Source: SIG587 sp045649505 (lineage in GTDB: Bacteria > Bacillota > Clostridia > Oscillospirales > Acutalibacteraceae). From it: 22,006 bases of DNA. The notes beneath the pieces were generated by a model that ran no database searches, was not told the origin of the DNA, and worked only from the letters and a program-made list of their open reading frames with translations. Positions 1 to 8,588 of this stretch are shown here, in pieces. Where the stretch lies: the NCBI GenBank assembly GCA_045649505.1, contig JAZRQA010000039.1, positions 1-22,006 of the forward strand. Direction: 5' to 3'. The position numbers and the translations under genes were made by a program. Each line of letters begins with the position of its first letter. The first letter of the stretch is position 1.

Positions 1-1098
1 ACTATGGTCTTCTCTAGTCTTTCCTTCGCCTATACCCTTATCTTTAAGTCTTGAAAGCGACGGAAGAACATCAATAGGAGGTGTTATTCCCTTTCTGTAA
101 AGGTCACGGCTGAGGATAATCTGCCCTTCGGTAATATATCCCGTAAGGTCAGGAATGGGGTGTGTCTTATCATCCTCAGGCATTGTGAGAATGGGAATGA
201 GGGTAATGGAGCCGTCACTTCCCTTTTTTCTGCCTGCGCGCTCGTAAAGCGTTGCAAGGTCGGTATACATATAACCGGGGTAGCCGCGGCGTCCGGGAAC
301 CTCTTTACGTGCGGCAGAAACCTCACGCAGAGCATCGGCATAGTTGGTTATATCGGTCATAATAACAAGCACCTGCATACCAAGGTCAAAGGCAAGGTAC
401 TCAGCGCAGGTCAGCGCCATTTTAGGCGTTGCAATACGCTCAATGGCAGGGTCGTTTGCAAGGTTCATAAACATAACGGTACGGTCAATAGCACCCGTTT
501 CCTTAAAGGAGTCAACAAAATAGTTGGATTCCTCAAAGGTGATACCCATAGCCGCGAAAACGACGGCAAACTGCTCGTTTTCGCCTCTAACTGCCGCCTG
601 GCGGGCAATCTGCGCCGCAAGGTTTGCGTGGGGCAAGCCCGAAGCCGAGAATATCGGCAGTTTTTGTCCTCGAACAAGGGTATTTAGACCGTCTATAGCC
701 GAAACGCCTGTCTGAATAAACTCCTGCGGATAGTTGCGGGCGGCAGGGTTCATAGGTCTGCCATTAACATCAAGACGTTTTTCGGGTATAATTTCGGGGC
801 CGTCGTCAATAGGCCTGCCAAGACCGTCAAACACGCGGGAAAGCATATCTGAGGATACGGGCAACTCCATACTACGCCCTAAAAATCTTACCTTAGAGCC
901 TGCAAGGTTAATACCTGCGGCACTTTCAAAGAGCTGAACAAGGGCGTTTTGGCCGTTTACCTCAAGCACTCTGCAACGGCGTGTCTCGCCGGAGGGCAGT
1001 TCGATTTCGCCCAGCTCATCGTATTTAACGTTTTCAACATCACTGACCATCATAAGAGGTCCTGCAACCTCGCGTATGGTTCTGTATTCCTTAGGCAT
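1..1098 (-). CDS. ntpB: V-type ATPase subunit B (partial, C-terminus beyond window)
   Basis: Non-catalytic nucleotide-binding subunit of the V1 head, alternating with subunit A in the A3B3 hexamer. The 366 visible codons begin MPKEYRTIREVAGPLMMV. They contain the family's P-loop-less segment PIFSASGLPHANLAAQIARQ in place of a true Walker A, and later GYPGYMYTDLATLYERAGR. Family members are about 455-460 residues, so roughly 90 C-terminal residues lie left of the window. The ATG at 1098 is preceded by AAGGAGGG at a good distance and lies 12 bases after the ntpA stop, so the two are cotranscribed. No frameshift or unusual residue was seen. Subunit D would be expected next downstream. Identity is near certain from sequence and gene order. 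Confidence 0.97.
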   Translation of the reverse strand, partial: MPKEYRTIREVAGPLMMVSDVENVKYDELGEIELPSGETRRCRVLEVNGQNALVQLFESAAGINLAGSKVRFLGRSMELPVSSDMLSRVFDGLGRPIDDGPEIIPEKRLDVNGRPMNPAARNYPQEFIQTGVSAIDGLNTLVRGQKLPIFSASGLPHANLAAQIARQAAVRGENEQFAVVFAAMGITFEESNYFVDSFKETGAIDRTVMFMNLANDPAIERIATPKMALTCAEYLAFDLGMQVLVIMTDITNYADALREVSAARKEVPGRRGYPGYMYTDLATLYERAGRKKGSDGSITLIPILTMPEDDKTHPIPDLTGYITEGQIILSRDLYRKGITPPIDVLPSLSRLKDKGIGEGKTREDHS

Positions 1099-1110
1099 AA
1101 TCAACCCTCC

Positions 1111-2880
1111 TTATTGTGCTGCTTCGGCTACTGCCGCTTTAAGCTCGTTATCAAGCTGCTCAAGAGCCGCTTTGTAATCGTTGGCGGCAACATCCTCTGC
1201 CGCATACTTTATTCTGCCTATTTTTTCACGGGCGGGGACGGTAACTATTTTTTCAATGTCGGCACCAGCCTGCAATGCGGTGAGAGCCTTATCGTAGAAC
1301 TGCAAAATTGCCGACATCATCAAATACTGCTTGTTTAGCGAGGTGTAGGTATCCTCATCCATAAAGGCGTTTTGATGCAGATAGTCCTCGCGGATACTGC
1401 GCGCCGCTTCAAGCTTTAAGCGGTCGGGAGCGGAAAGGGCGTCCATACCGACAAGCTTTACAATTTCCTCAAGCTCGGCTTCCTCCTGTAAAAGGTTCAT
1501 TATTCTGCCGCGCAGTTCGCCCCAATCGGATTTAACATTTTCGGTAAACCAATTCGACAGAGAATCAGCATAAAGGGAATAGCTTGTAAGCCAGTTGATT
1601 GCGGGGAAGTGTCGTTTGTAGGCAAGGGAGGAATCAAGCCCCCAGAAAACCTTGACAATACGCAGTGTTGCCTGGGAAACAGGCTCGGAAATATCACCGC
1701 CGGGAGGCGAAACGGCACCGATAACCGAAAGCGCGCCCTCGGTTTCCTCGCTACCATTTACAATAACGCGGCCTGCGCGCTCATAAAACTGTGCAAGACG
1801 GGAGCCTAAATATGCGGGATAACCTTCCTCACCGGGCATTTCCTCAAGACGGCCCGACATTTCACGCAAAGCCTCTGCCCAACGAGATGTAGAGTCGGCC
1901 ATAAGGGCAACCGTGTAGCCCATATCGCGGAAGTATTCGGCAATGGTAATACCTGTATAAATGGAAGCCTCACGGGCGGCAACGGGCATATCCGAGGTGT
2001 TGGCAATAAGCACGGTACGCTCCATAAGGGAGTTGCCTGTCCTCGGGTCCTTAAGCTCAGGGAATTCGTTTAAAACATCGGTCATTTCATTTCCGCGCTC
2101 ACCGCAACCGATATAAACAATAATATCGGCGGCAGCCCACTTTGCAAGCTGATGCTGAACAACCGTTTTACCCGAACCAAAGGGACCGGGAACGGCGGCA
2201 ACACCGCCCTTTGCTATGGGGAACAGGGTGTCTATAACGCGCTGACCTGTGATAAGCGGAATATCGGGAGAAAGCTTTTTCTTATACGGTCTGCCAATAC
2301 GAACAGGCCAGTTCTGCATTAAGGAAAGCTCCTTTATTTCACCCTTGTCGGTTTCAATTTTACAAACGGTATCGGTAACGGTAAAATTACCCGATTTAAT
2401 CTCTTTAACAGTACCCGAAACACCAAAGGGTACCATAATTTTGTGAAGGACTATAGCGGTTTCGGCAACTGTGCCAACCGTATCACCGCCGATAACGGTA
2501 TCACCCTCCTTCACGGTAGGGGTGAATTCCCACCTTGCTTCACGGGAGAGGCTTGCAACCTCAACACCGCGCGCAAGATTGGAGCCGCTAACCTTCATTA
2601 TCTCAGCCAACGGACGCTGAATTCCGTCAAAAATGGAGCCGATAAGACCTGGGCCCAGTTCAACGCTCAGCGGCATACCGGTCGAAACAACCTCCTCGCC
2701 GGGGCCAAGGCCCGAGGTTTCCTCATAAACCTGAATGGAAGCCTTATCCTCGTGCATTTCAATAATTTCACCTATAAGGTGCTCACTGCTGACCTTAACC
2801 ACGTCAAACATATTAGCGTCACGCATACCCTCGGCTATAACCAGGGGTCCCGCAACCTTTGTAACAATTCCCTTTGCCAT
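1111..2880 (-). CDS. ntpA: V-type ATPase catalytic subunit A
   Basis: Catalytic ATP-hydrolysing subunit of the V1 head, 589 residues, normal for the family. An N-terminal beta-barrel is followed by the V-type non-homologous region (about 110-195) and then the Walker A GPFGSGKT at 232-239. Next come IIVYIGCGERGNEMTDVL and the Walker B/DELSEED-side segment VALMADSTSRWAEALREMSG. I chose ATG 2880 because the TAAGGTG sequence overlapping the upstream stop is correctly spaced for it. A GTG five codons earlier (2892) is in frame but would overlap that ribosome binding site. It sits between ntpG and ntpB with gaps of about a dozen bases. All catalytic features appear intact. Confidence 0.98.
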   Translation of the reverse strand: MAKGIVTKVAGPLVIAEGMRDANMFDVVKVSSEHLIGEIIEMHEDKASIQVYEETSGLGPGEEVVSTGMPLSVELGPGLIGSIFDGIQRPLAEIMKVSGSNLARGVEVASLSREARWEFTPTVKEGDTVIGGDTVGTVAETAIVLHKIMVPFGVSGTVKEIKSGNFTVTDTVCKIETDKGEIKELSLMQNWPVRIGRPYKKKLSPDIPLITGQRVIDTLFPIAKGGVAAVPGPFGSGKTVVQHQLAKWAAADIIVYIGCGERGNEMTDVLNEFPELKDPRTGNSLMERTVLIANTSDMPVAAREASIYTGITIAEYFRDMGYTVALMADSTSRWAEALREMSGRLEEMPGEEGYPAYLGSRLAQFYERAGRVIVNGSEETEGALSVIGAVSPPGGDISEPVSQATLRIVKVFWGLDSSLAYKRHFPAINWLTSYSLYADSLSNWFTENVKSDWGELRGRIMNLLQEEAELEEIVKLVGMDALSAPDRLKLEAARSIREDYLHQNAFMDEDTYTSLNKQYLMMSAILQFYDKALTALQAGADIEKIVTVPAREKIGRIKYAAEDVAANDYKAALEQLDNELKAAVAEAAQ

Positions 2881-2893
2881 TTTTCTTTTCACC

Positions 2894-3211
2894 TTACTTA
2901 TTAAATATAATATCGGAGCCTACTGCCTTTTCAACAGAGCTTTTAAGGCGGGCAACGCCTATTCCTGTATTGCCTTTAACCCCCGGAATGGGGATAACGG
3001 CAGGCAGCAGAGCCTCATCAAGCTTGGCTATTTCTTTATTTAGCGCGAAGGCGTATTCCTCGGTAATATATACTACCGCGCAACCCTCGCTAACCAATTT
3101 TTTAAGGGCGGCTTGCGCCTGCTCGGCAGACTCACACGGGTGTATCTGAAGACCTACAGCGGCAAAGCCCTTGGTGCTTTCAGAGTCGCCGATAACTGCA
3201 ATATTAACCAT
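2894..3211 (-). CDS. ntpG: V-type ATPase central-stalk subunit F (E. hirae NtpG)
   Basis: Small central-stalk subunit (105 residues) that binds subunit D and couples V1 rotation to the membrane rotor. It has the typical start VNIAVIGDSESTKGFAAVGL, a central VVYITEEYA strand, and the signature IPGVKGNTGIGVARLKSSVEKAVG near the C-terminus. Its start overlaps the end of ntpC by 8 bases, which implies translational coupling. Naming is confusing across species: this is the archaeal/Thermus F family, called NtpG in Enterococcus hirae. The order C-F-A-B matches that operon. Confidence 0.95.
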   Translation of the reverse strand: MVNIAVIGDSESTKGFAAVGLQIHPCESAEQAQAALKKLVSEGCAVVYITEEYAFALNKEIAKLDEALLPAVIPIPGVKGNTGIGVARLKSSVEKAVGSDIIFNK

Positions 3212-4187
3212 AAAGCTCTCTCAGCCTCCCCCGTATCTCATTTTCGCTGCTTCGGGTTTTTTTGCCGCTTGCAATTATTCTAACAGCGGCAATCTCGCGC
3301 TGACGGGCTATAAGGTAGCCCACCGCCACCTCACCGCCAACGGTAATATACTTTGCGCCCTTGGCAAGGCGCATAACAAGATTATCGACAAATTTTTCAA
3401 ACTGCGCAGGACCTTCCTTGTAGGCAGCGGCTGCCGCAGCGCTTTCAAGCTTATCGGCGCTCGTCAGCTTTTCAAGAAGGCTGTCAACCCCCGCTATGGC
3501 GGCGGTTATAAGCTCTTTTTTATCAATTACGCCTGTGTCGGTCAGGGCGAGCTCCAAAAACGCGGCACCCTTTCCTGCGCGGGCACAACGCAACGCGGCC
3601 TTTACATTAGCGTAAAAGACCGAGGCGGTAACTATTTTTTCAAGTAAAGGTATTTTTGAACTTCTTGCGCACTTAAGCTGCAAATTCATACACGCGGCGT
3701 CAAGCAGCGCGTCACAGATTTGCGCATCTGCATCCTTAAAAAGAGCAGAATATGCCGCCTCAACACCGACACGCATTTCGCCCTCAAGCAGGTCAAAGCG
3801 TTTTTCGGTTATTGCGGCTGTAAGTGTTTCAATGCTCACGCTCACAGGCTCCTTCAAAAGGTGCGAATACTCCCTATTGGCGGCGGTGCCCTTTAAAATT
3901 ACCTTTATATTGTGAAAATCGTTTGAATATAAAAAGGCGTTAAAAACCTCTTTTTCGGGAACAATGCTCAGCAAATATTCCCAAACGTGGCGGCTTTCGT
4001 TTTCGAGCATATCAAAAATATCACCGTCCGAGTCAGAACCTGTAAAAAAGCCCTTATCCCGTAGAAAAGCCGCAAGAGCGTCATTTGATGCAAGTCCGAG
4101 CAGCTGCTCGGCATCGGCGCTTTTAAGCAGGGTCACTTCGCGGGCGCGAAGATTGCCCACTGCAAATCCATAAGATGCCTTAGGCAT
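3204..4187 (-). CDS. ntpC: V-type ATPase subunit C (socket subunit, yeast d family)
   Basis: Funnel-shaped socket subunit connecting the central stalk to the membrane rotor ring. It has 327 residues, close to the 330-350 usual. Supporting features are the N-terminal YGFAVGNLRAREVTLL, the EVFNAFLYSNDFHNIKVILKG segment characteristic of the family (around 90-110), and the C-terminal EVAVGYLIARQREIAAVRII. The ATG is preceded by GGAGGG. The gap to ntpE is 29 bases, and the 3' end overlaps ntpG by 8 bases. Subunit C sequences diverge a lot, so gene order adds weight to the call. Confidence 0.94.
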   Translation of the reverse strand: MPKASYGFAVGNLRAREVTLLKSADAEQLLGLASNDALAAFLRDKGFFTGSDSDGDIFDMLENESRHVWEYLLSIVPEKEVFNAFLYSNDFHNIKVILKGTAANREYSHLLKEPVSVSIETLTAAITEKRFDLLEGEMRVGVEAAYSALFKDADAQICDALLDAACMNLQLKCARSSKIPLLEKIVTASVFYANVKAALRCARAGKGAAFLELALTDTGVIDKKELITAAIAGVDSLLEKLTSADKLESAAAAAAYKEGPAQFEKFVDNLVMRLAKGAKYITVGGEVAVGYLIARQREIAAVRIIASGKKTRSSENEIRGRLRELYG

Positions 4188-4216
4188 TTAATTTCCCTCC
4201 AAATGGGTAATTTGTG

Positions 4217-4795
4217 TTACTCGGCAAAAAGAATACCGTTTACGGTGTCGGTAAGTTGTTCGCGCTTTTCGCGCACAAGCGCACAAAGCTCGGCTGTTAT
4301 TTCAATATCACCGTAAATAAGTATAAAGCCGTTTTCGATATCGGCAGGGGTTTTGTCAAGGCTTATATCAAGGGCATTAAGCTCCTTCTCAAAATCCGAA
4401 AGGTCACGCTTTAAATCGGAGCCGCAAAGCCTTAAAATGCCCTTACCCTTCCTTGCGTTATTTTTCGCAAGGCAAATAAGACGGGCAAAATATTCTCCAT
4501 CGCTAAGACTTGCTATTTGATTAACCGCATCATTTATAACGGCGTCAATAAGCGCGGCGCGGCAGGAAAGGGCGGCATTTCGCACCTTAAGTGCCGCGGC
4601 AGAATCGGCATTGAGCTTAGCTGCGGCGCACTTGTCATCCGCCTTTTTCTTGCCGGCTTCAAGGAATGCTTCGGCATCCCTTCTGCTGCGCTCCTCTATC
4701 TGCGCGGCTTTAGCGGTTGCTTCGTCGATAATGCGCTGTGCCGCGGTGGCACCTTCAACCTCGATGCCGCTTAAAATCTTTTCAATACCGCTCAT
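4217..4795 (-). CDS. ntpE: V-type ATPase peripheral-stalk subunit E
   Basis: Peripheral-stalk (stator) subunit that pairs with the first-gene product to hold the A3B3 head still. It is 192 residues. The first 75 or so form an Ala/Lys/Glu-rich helix (GATAAQRIIDEATAKAAQIE) expected to be coiled coil, followed by a compact C-terminal domain with NARKGKGILRLCGSDLKRDL. It starts 6 bases after ntpK with only a weak ribosome binding site (GGGTAGGC). By contrast ntpK has a strong one, which fits the different copy numbers of stator and ring subunits. Function is assigned from composition, size and the K-E-C order. Confidence 0.92.
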   Translation of the reverse strand: MSGIEKILSGIEVEGATAAQRIIDEATAKAAQIEERSRRDAEAFLEAGKKKADDKCAAAKLNADSAAALKVRNAALSCRAALIDAVINDAVNQIASLSDGEYFARLICLAKNNARKGKGILRLCGSDLKRDLSDFEKELNALDISLDKTPADIENGFILIYGDIEITAELCALVREKREQLTDTVNGILFAE

Positions 4796-4801
4796 AATAG
4801 C

Positions 4802-5281
4802 CTACCCAAGTCTGCTGACTGCAAGAACGCTCAGAAGGGATACAAGGAAAGCAAGCAGAGCGTAAATCTCAACCAAAGTGGTGGAAACCATTGCCTTAGA
4901 GAACTCGGTAGGACGTTTTGCAACGAGCGCAACACCCGCGGTTGCGGCTTTACCCTGAGCAATACCCGAGAAAAGACCGCCGATAGCAATCGGCAGACAG
5001 GCTGCAAGATAGAGCCAGCCCTGTGTCATGGTAACCTCTACGGCATCGCCTAAGATACCAATGTTAAGCATAACCATGAAGGAAACGATGAAGCCATAAA
5101 GACCCTGTGTACCCGGGAGAAGCTCTAAAACAAGCATTTTACCGAACTTAGAGGGGTCTTCTGCAAGAACGCCCATACCTGCTTCGGTAGCCATACCTAC
5201 ACCCTTTGCGGAGCCGATACCTGCAAGAATTGTGGCAAGGGCTGCGCCTGCTAATGCTAAAATTACTCCTGTGATTGACAT
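4802..5281 (-). CDS. ntpK: V-type ATPase rotor-ring subunit K (Na+-type proteolipid)
   Basis: Membrane rotor subunit of 159 residues with four transmembrane helices in two hairpins, i.e. the duplicated 16-kDa V-type proteolipid. LLPGTQGLYGF (54-64), FSGIAQGKAATAG (104-116) and TTLVEIYALLAFL (134-146) align with E. hirae NtpK. This places Leu55, Thr58, Gln59, Gln109 and Glu138 at the five positions known to bind Na+ there (Leu61, Thr64, Gln65, Gln110, Glu139). I infer a Na+-translocating enzyme. The ribosome binding site CAGGAGGC is the strongest type in the operon, as expected for a multicopy ring component. Glu53, just before LLPG, is an additional acidic residue where E. hirae has Gln. Confidence 0.96.
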   Translation of the reverse strand: MSITGVILALAGAALATILAGIGSAKGVGMATEAGMGVLAEDPSKFGKMLVLELLPGTQGLYGFIVSFMVMLNIGILGDAVEVTMTQGWLYLAACLPIAIGGLFSGIAQGKAATAGVALVAKRPTEFSKAMVSTTLVEIYALLAFLVSLLSVLAVSRLG

Positions 5282-5301
5282 AATGATTGCCTCCTGTTTT
5301 T

Positions 5302-7281
5302 CTAATCTAATCTTGTGAATTTACTCTTGCGGTTGAAGGGTTTAAACGCCCTTCCGCCGCCGTCATAGAATTTTGAGAACAACTCAACATACTGAAGTCT
5401 CAGTGTATGAACATACGCGCCCAGCGCGTTGAGTCCTATATTAACGGCGTGGCCTACAATAAACATAACCAGCATAAGCACCGCGCCTACAACACCCTTA
5501 CCTGCAAGGGCACCGATCTGATTAAACACAGCCGCCATGGCCGCACTTGTAAGGCCAAGGGCCATAAGACGGGAGAATGAAAGCAGGTCACTGACATAAC
5601 CCGTTATGTCGTAAAGACTTGCAAGTCCCGAAATAATCCTACCAAAGCCCTTTTTATCACGGCCCTGAGTGAGAACAAGCCCCACCGCGCCGACAATAGC
5701 GGTCCACATACCGATAGTGCCTAAAATCTTTATTCCTACAAACGAGCCCGCAAGCATCGCAAGACCAAGCAGTGTCACTATCCAACAGCCCGCATCAAAC
5801 AAGGCGCCCAAAATATCTTTATTTTTAATGCAGACTACCGCTTTTGCGATAAGTCCAGCCATTATCTGGATAAAACCTAATATAAGGCTTAGGATAAGCA
5901 GTGTTACCGCGTCGCCGTTCATTGGGTCAAGAACGGCGTAAAGACCTATTCTTTTTCCAAAAAAGGTTTCGGTGAAAACGGAAAGGAAATCGCCGAAAAA
6001 GCTGCCGTAAAGTATTCCCCAAAGGGCTGTGGAGATGCCGCAGTACATAAACAGGGTAAGATTTTTAGCCATTGGTGCCTCGGGCTTAAACTTCTTTTTC
6101 AAAAGCCACGAACCAAGGGCAATTAAAATACCGTAGCCTAAATCGGCTAACATCATTCCAAAGAAAAGGTAGTAGAAAAAGCCCGTTAGGGGCGAGGGGT
6201 CAATATCACTGCTTGAGGGCAGTGAGTACATTTCGGTAATAACCTCACCTGGGGTAGAAAAGGCGTTATTTTTGAGCTTTACGGGAGCCTTTGCTTCATC
6301 TGCCGCCTCGCTTTCGACCAAAACGGTGAAATTATTTTCAAGCTCGGCCTTTAGTGCGGGGACATCCACACGGGAAACATAGCCCTTTACCATAAAGGTG
6401 TGTGCGGTGCGGGATATTTCTCCCGTAATTCTCAACTTTTCGGCGCGCACGGTAAGCGAGTCAATATAAAGCTCAATTTTGCCGCGCTCATCGGAAATTT
6501 TTTCAAGCTCCTTAAGCAGTGCTTCACACAACTTTTCGTTATCGGAGCATTTTTCTTTAAGCTGAGCAATTTTCTCTGCCGCAGTTAAGGCGCAGATTTG
6601 AGCGGGCCTTGCAAAGCTAAGAGCGCGAAGTGCCTTTAAAAGCTTTTGCTCGTTCGCTTTTGCGCACGTTGCAAAAATAAAGGTCTGCTCAGAAGAAGCC
6701 GAAAGTATCTCAGCGTAAAAATCAAGACCTTCGTCCTGTCGTGTTATTGCACCAACCAACTGCTCAAGGTTGTATACCCCGACCACCGAGCCTATAAATG
6801 CGCTCGTTGTGGCAGTTCCCTCAAAATCAAGGGACAGGTCAAGTCCTTCATATATTGTAAGCTGTTCAATTGTTGCTTTGTTACGCAGGGTATCGGCATT
6901 TAATTCGGCGAGCTCGCGCTCAATTTCCAAAATTCTTTGACAAATTTTGCGGTAGTGTTCTTCCTTGCTTTCGATATCCTCATAATCCTTAAGGGTAACC
7001 TGCCGCCGTCCCGAAAAGGAGGCGAGCATACCCTTTTTTTCGGGAAAACGCTCATTTAAAACCTTAAGAGCATTTGCGCCGCTTTGCGCTTGCCGTTCAA
7101 ACGAGAGAGCCTTTTGAGCCGTATCCTCGCGGGTAAAGCCTTCGGGCGCAGCGGATACATCCTCATCAAGCAGGGTAGTTTCAATATCCATAACCCCCAT
7201 GCGCTGTAATGCGCTAAGAATTTTATCACGCTCATCTATGCCTGCAAATACGCTCACAAGCTCCATTTTAAGCTTTGCCAA
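5302..7281 (-). CDS. ntpI: V-type ATPase membrane subunit I (a subunit)
   Basis: Stator membrane subunit of 659 residues. The N-terminal half (about 1-330) is cytosolic with long coiled-coil stretches. The C-terminal half has about seven or eight transmembrane helices starting near FFYYLFFGMMLADLGYGIL. The near-terminal motif HTLRLQYVELFSKFY holds Arg628, matching the essential ion-channel arginine of NtpI. The start is TTG at 7281: AGGTGG lies 9 bases upstream, whereas the next in-frame ATG (7266) would be 24 bases away. MAKLKMELV is also a usual family N-terminus. Gap to the upstream gene is 34 bases; ntpK follows after 20. Confidence 0.96.
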   Translation of the reverse strand: MAKLKMELVSVFAGIDERDKILSALQRMGVMDIETTLLDEDVSAAPEGFTREDTAQKALSFERQAQSGANALKVLNERFPEKKGMLASFSGRRQVTLKDYEDIESKEEHYRKICQRILEIERELAELNADTLRNKATIEQLTIYEGLDLSLDFEGTATTSAFIGSVVGVYNLEQLVGAITRQDEGLDFYAEILSASSEQTFIFATCAKANEQKLLKALRALSFARPAQICALTAAEKIAQLKEKCSDNEKLCEALLKELEKISDERGKIELYIDSLTVRAEKLRITGEISRTAHTFMVKGYVSRVDVPALKAELENNFTVLVESEAADEAKAPVKLKNNAFSTPGEVITEMYSLPSSSDIDPSPLTGFFYYLFFGMMLADLGYGILIALGSWLLKKKFKPEAPMAKNLTLFMYCGISTALWGILYGSFFGDFLSVFTETFFGKRIGLYAVLDPMNGDAVTLLILSLILGFIQIMAGLIAKAVVCIKNKDILGALFDAGCWIVTLLGLAMLAGSFVGIKILGTIGMWTAIVGAVGLVLTQGRDKKGFGRIISGLASLYDITGYVSDLLSFSRLMALGLTSAAMAAVFNQIGALAGKGVVGAVLMLVMFIVGHAVNIGLNALGAYVHTLRLQYVELFSKFYDGGGRAFKPFNRKSKFTRLD

Positions 7282-7315
7282 CCGTTATCACCACCTAAAA
7301 TAAAGAGATAAAAGG

Positions 7316-7624
7316 TTAAATAAGAATATCCATTGCGGCCTTTACTGCCGCTTCGCGGTTTTGTGCCGCTTTAAGGCTTAAAGCCTGTGTTTGACTGTTT
7401 GCCGATTCCTCAGCCTCTTTAAAGGCAATCTTGGAATATTCGAGCTGCTTTTGCGCAATTTCGTCCTCATATTCTTTAAGGGCGCGCTTTGCATCGTTCA
7501 TAATAAGCTCGGCTTTTCCCTGAGCATTTAAAAGGATTTTTTCAGCCTTTGCCTTTGCCTGCTCGCTCGCAGATTGCGCCGCTGCCTCAGCCTTTAAAAT
7601 GCGCTCAACAGTTTCCTTTGCCAT
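7316..7624 (-). CDS. ntpF: V-type ATPase peripheral-stalk subunit (G/H type; E. hirae NtpF)
   Basis: First gene of the operon. It encodes a 102-residue, almost wholly helical, Ala/Lys/Glu/Gln-rich protein with no membrane segment. It should form the heterodimeric coiled coil of the peripheral stalk with subunit E. The ATG at 7624 follows GGAGGT by 5 bases. A TTG five codons upstream is in frame but overlaps that site, so I rejected it. The low-complexity sequence gives little family signal by itself. Position before ntpI, size and composition make the call. It might be named subunit H or G in other schemes. Confidence 0.86.
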   Translation of the reverse strand: MAKETVERILKAEAAAQSASEQAKAKAEKILLNAQGKAELIMNDAKRALKEYEDEIAQKQLEYSKIAFKEAEESANSQTQALSLKAAQNREAAVKAAMDILI

Positions 7625-7656
7625 AATGCACCTCCGCAAAGAAATATATATGGTTT

Positions 7657-7685
7657 ATTATACCAAATTTTTTTATTGTTGTAAA
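7657..7685 (-). promoter_or_regulatory. Sigma-A-like promoter of the V-ATPase operon
   Basis: On the minus strand TTTACA (7685-7680) and TATAAT (7662-7657) are separated by exactly 17 bases. A TGG directly upstream of the -10 box makes it an extended -10. The predicted transcript start is near 7650, about 25 bases before the ribosome binding site of the first ATPase gene. This is a strong consensus match with no leader structure. Confidence 0.75.
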
Positions 7686-7743
7686 TAATTTTTGCAATTT
7701 AAATTATAATATTTATATTTATTTAATATTTTAAAATTACCTC

Positions 7744-7772
7744 TTCTATTTTTGCTTAAATAATGGTATAAT
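7744..7772 (+). promoter_or_regulatory. Extended -10 promoter of the hydrolase/MurF-like operon
   Basis: TGGTATAAT at 7764-7772 is a perfect extended -10 element. The -35 position with 17-base spacing reads TTCTAT, which is poor. The start point would be near 7780, giving a leader of about 45 bases before ATG 7825. It diverges from the V-ATPase promoter about 60 bases away, and the two share mirrored TGGTATAAT elements. Confidence 0.55.
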
Positions 7773-7824
7773 ATTCATATATTGTCTGGACTCGGCTCTT
7801 GTCGGGGTGTGCGAGGTAGAACGA

Positions 7825-8583
7825 ATGGAGATAAAAATTAAAAATTTAAAGATAAATTATGTTGATGAAGGTAGCGGTACTCCCATACTCCTGCTCCACG
7901 GTTGGGGTTCGGGCAGCATTGCTTTTCGCGGCATAATAAATGCGCTTAAAAAAAGTTTCCGCCTGATTGCTCCCGATTTTCCCGGTTGCGGCGGCAGCGA
8001 TACAATGGAACAAGCTTGGACGCTTGAGGATTATGAAGATTTTGTGCTTGAATTTTTAGATAAGCTTGGCGTTGAAAACCCTATAATTATGGGCCATTCC
8101 CACGGCGGCAGAGTTACCCTTTCTTTGACAGCAAAAGGAAGAATAAATCCCCCTAAAATAGTTTTGCTTGATGCCGCGGGGCTTATTCCTAAAAAGAGCC
8201 TTAAGCAAAAGCTTCGCGCAAAAAGCTTTAAGGCAATAAAATGGACTCTGACTCTGCCCGTTATAAGAAAGGTTTCGGGCGGCTTGCTCGAAAGGGCGCG
8301 CAACCACTACGGCTCGGCTGACTATAACGCCGCGCCGCCCGTGCTAAGGGCCACCCTTGTTAATCTTGTCAATACCGATTTAAGGGATATCCTGCCGTGC
8401 ATAAAATGTCCAAGCCTCTTAATCTGGGGAGAAAACGATACGGCAACCCCCCTTGCCGATGCAAAAATTATTGAAGGACTTATTCCCGATGCGGGATTAT
8501 GCGTTATAAAGGGCGCGGGACACTTTGCTTTTGTCGAAAACCCCGCTCAAACCTATGCTATACTTAACAGCTTTCTGAGGTGA
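7825..8583 (+). CDS. Alpha/beta-hydrolase fold protein
   Basis: A 252-residue serine hydrolase of the alpha/beta fold, probably cytosolic because no signal peptide is seen. The oxyanion-hole segment LLLHGWGSGS lies at 22-31. The nucleophile elbow GHSHGG places Ser92, WGENDTATP supplies Asp205 and GAGHFAFVE supplies His233, so the catalytic triad is complete. A cap region lies around 118-185. ATG 7825 is preceded by GAGGT with good spacing; an in-frame GTG at 7807 lies before that site and is less likely. Its stop codon is within the ribosome binding site of the MurF-like gene, so the two are coupled. The substrate is unknown. Context suggests a link to peptidoglycan precursors, which is inference. 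Confidence 0.88.
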   Translation: MEIKIKNLKINYVDEGSGTPILLLHGWGSGSIAFRGIINALKKSFRLIAPDFPGCGGSDTMEQAWTLEDYEDFVLEFLDKLGVENPIIMGHSHGGRVTLSLTAKGRINPPKIVLLDAAGLIPKKSLKQKLRAKSFKAIKWTLTLPVIRKVSGGLLERARNHYGSADYNAAPPVLRATLVNLVNTDLRDILPCIKCPSLLIWGENDTATPLADAKIIEGLIPDAGLCVIKGAGHFAFVENPAQTYAILNSFLR

Positions 8584-8588
8584 TTTCT

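Noticed and set aside
160..687. Plus-strand open frame of 175 codons opposite ntpB
   Set aside because: It is a shadow of the conserved ntpB coding sequence with no family resemblance or start signal.
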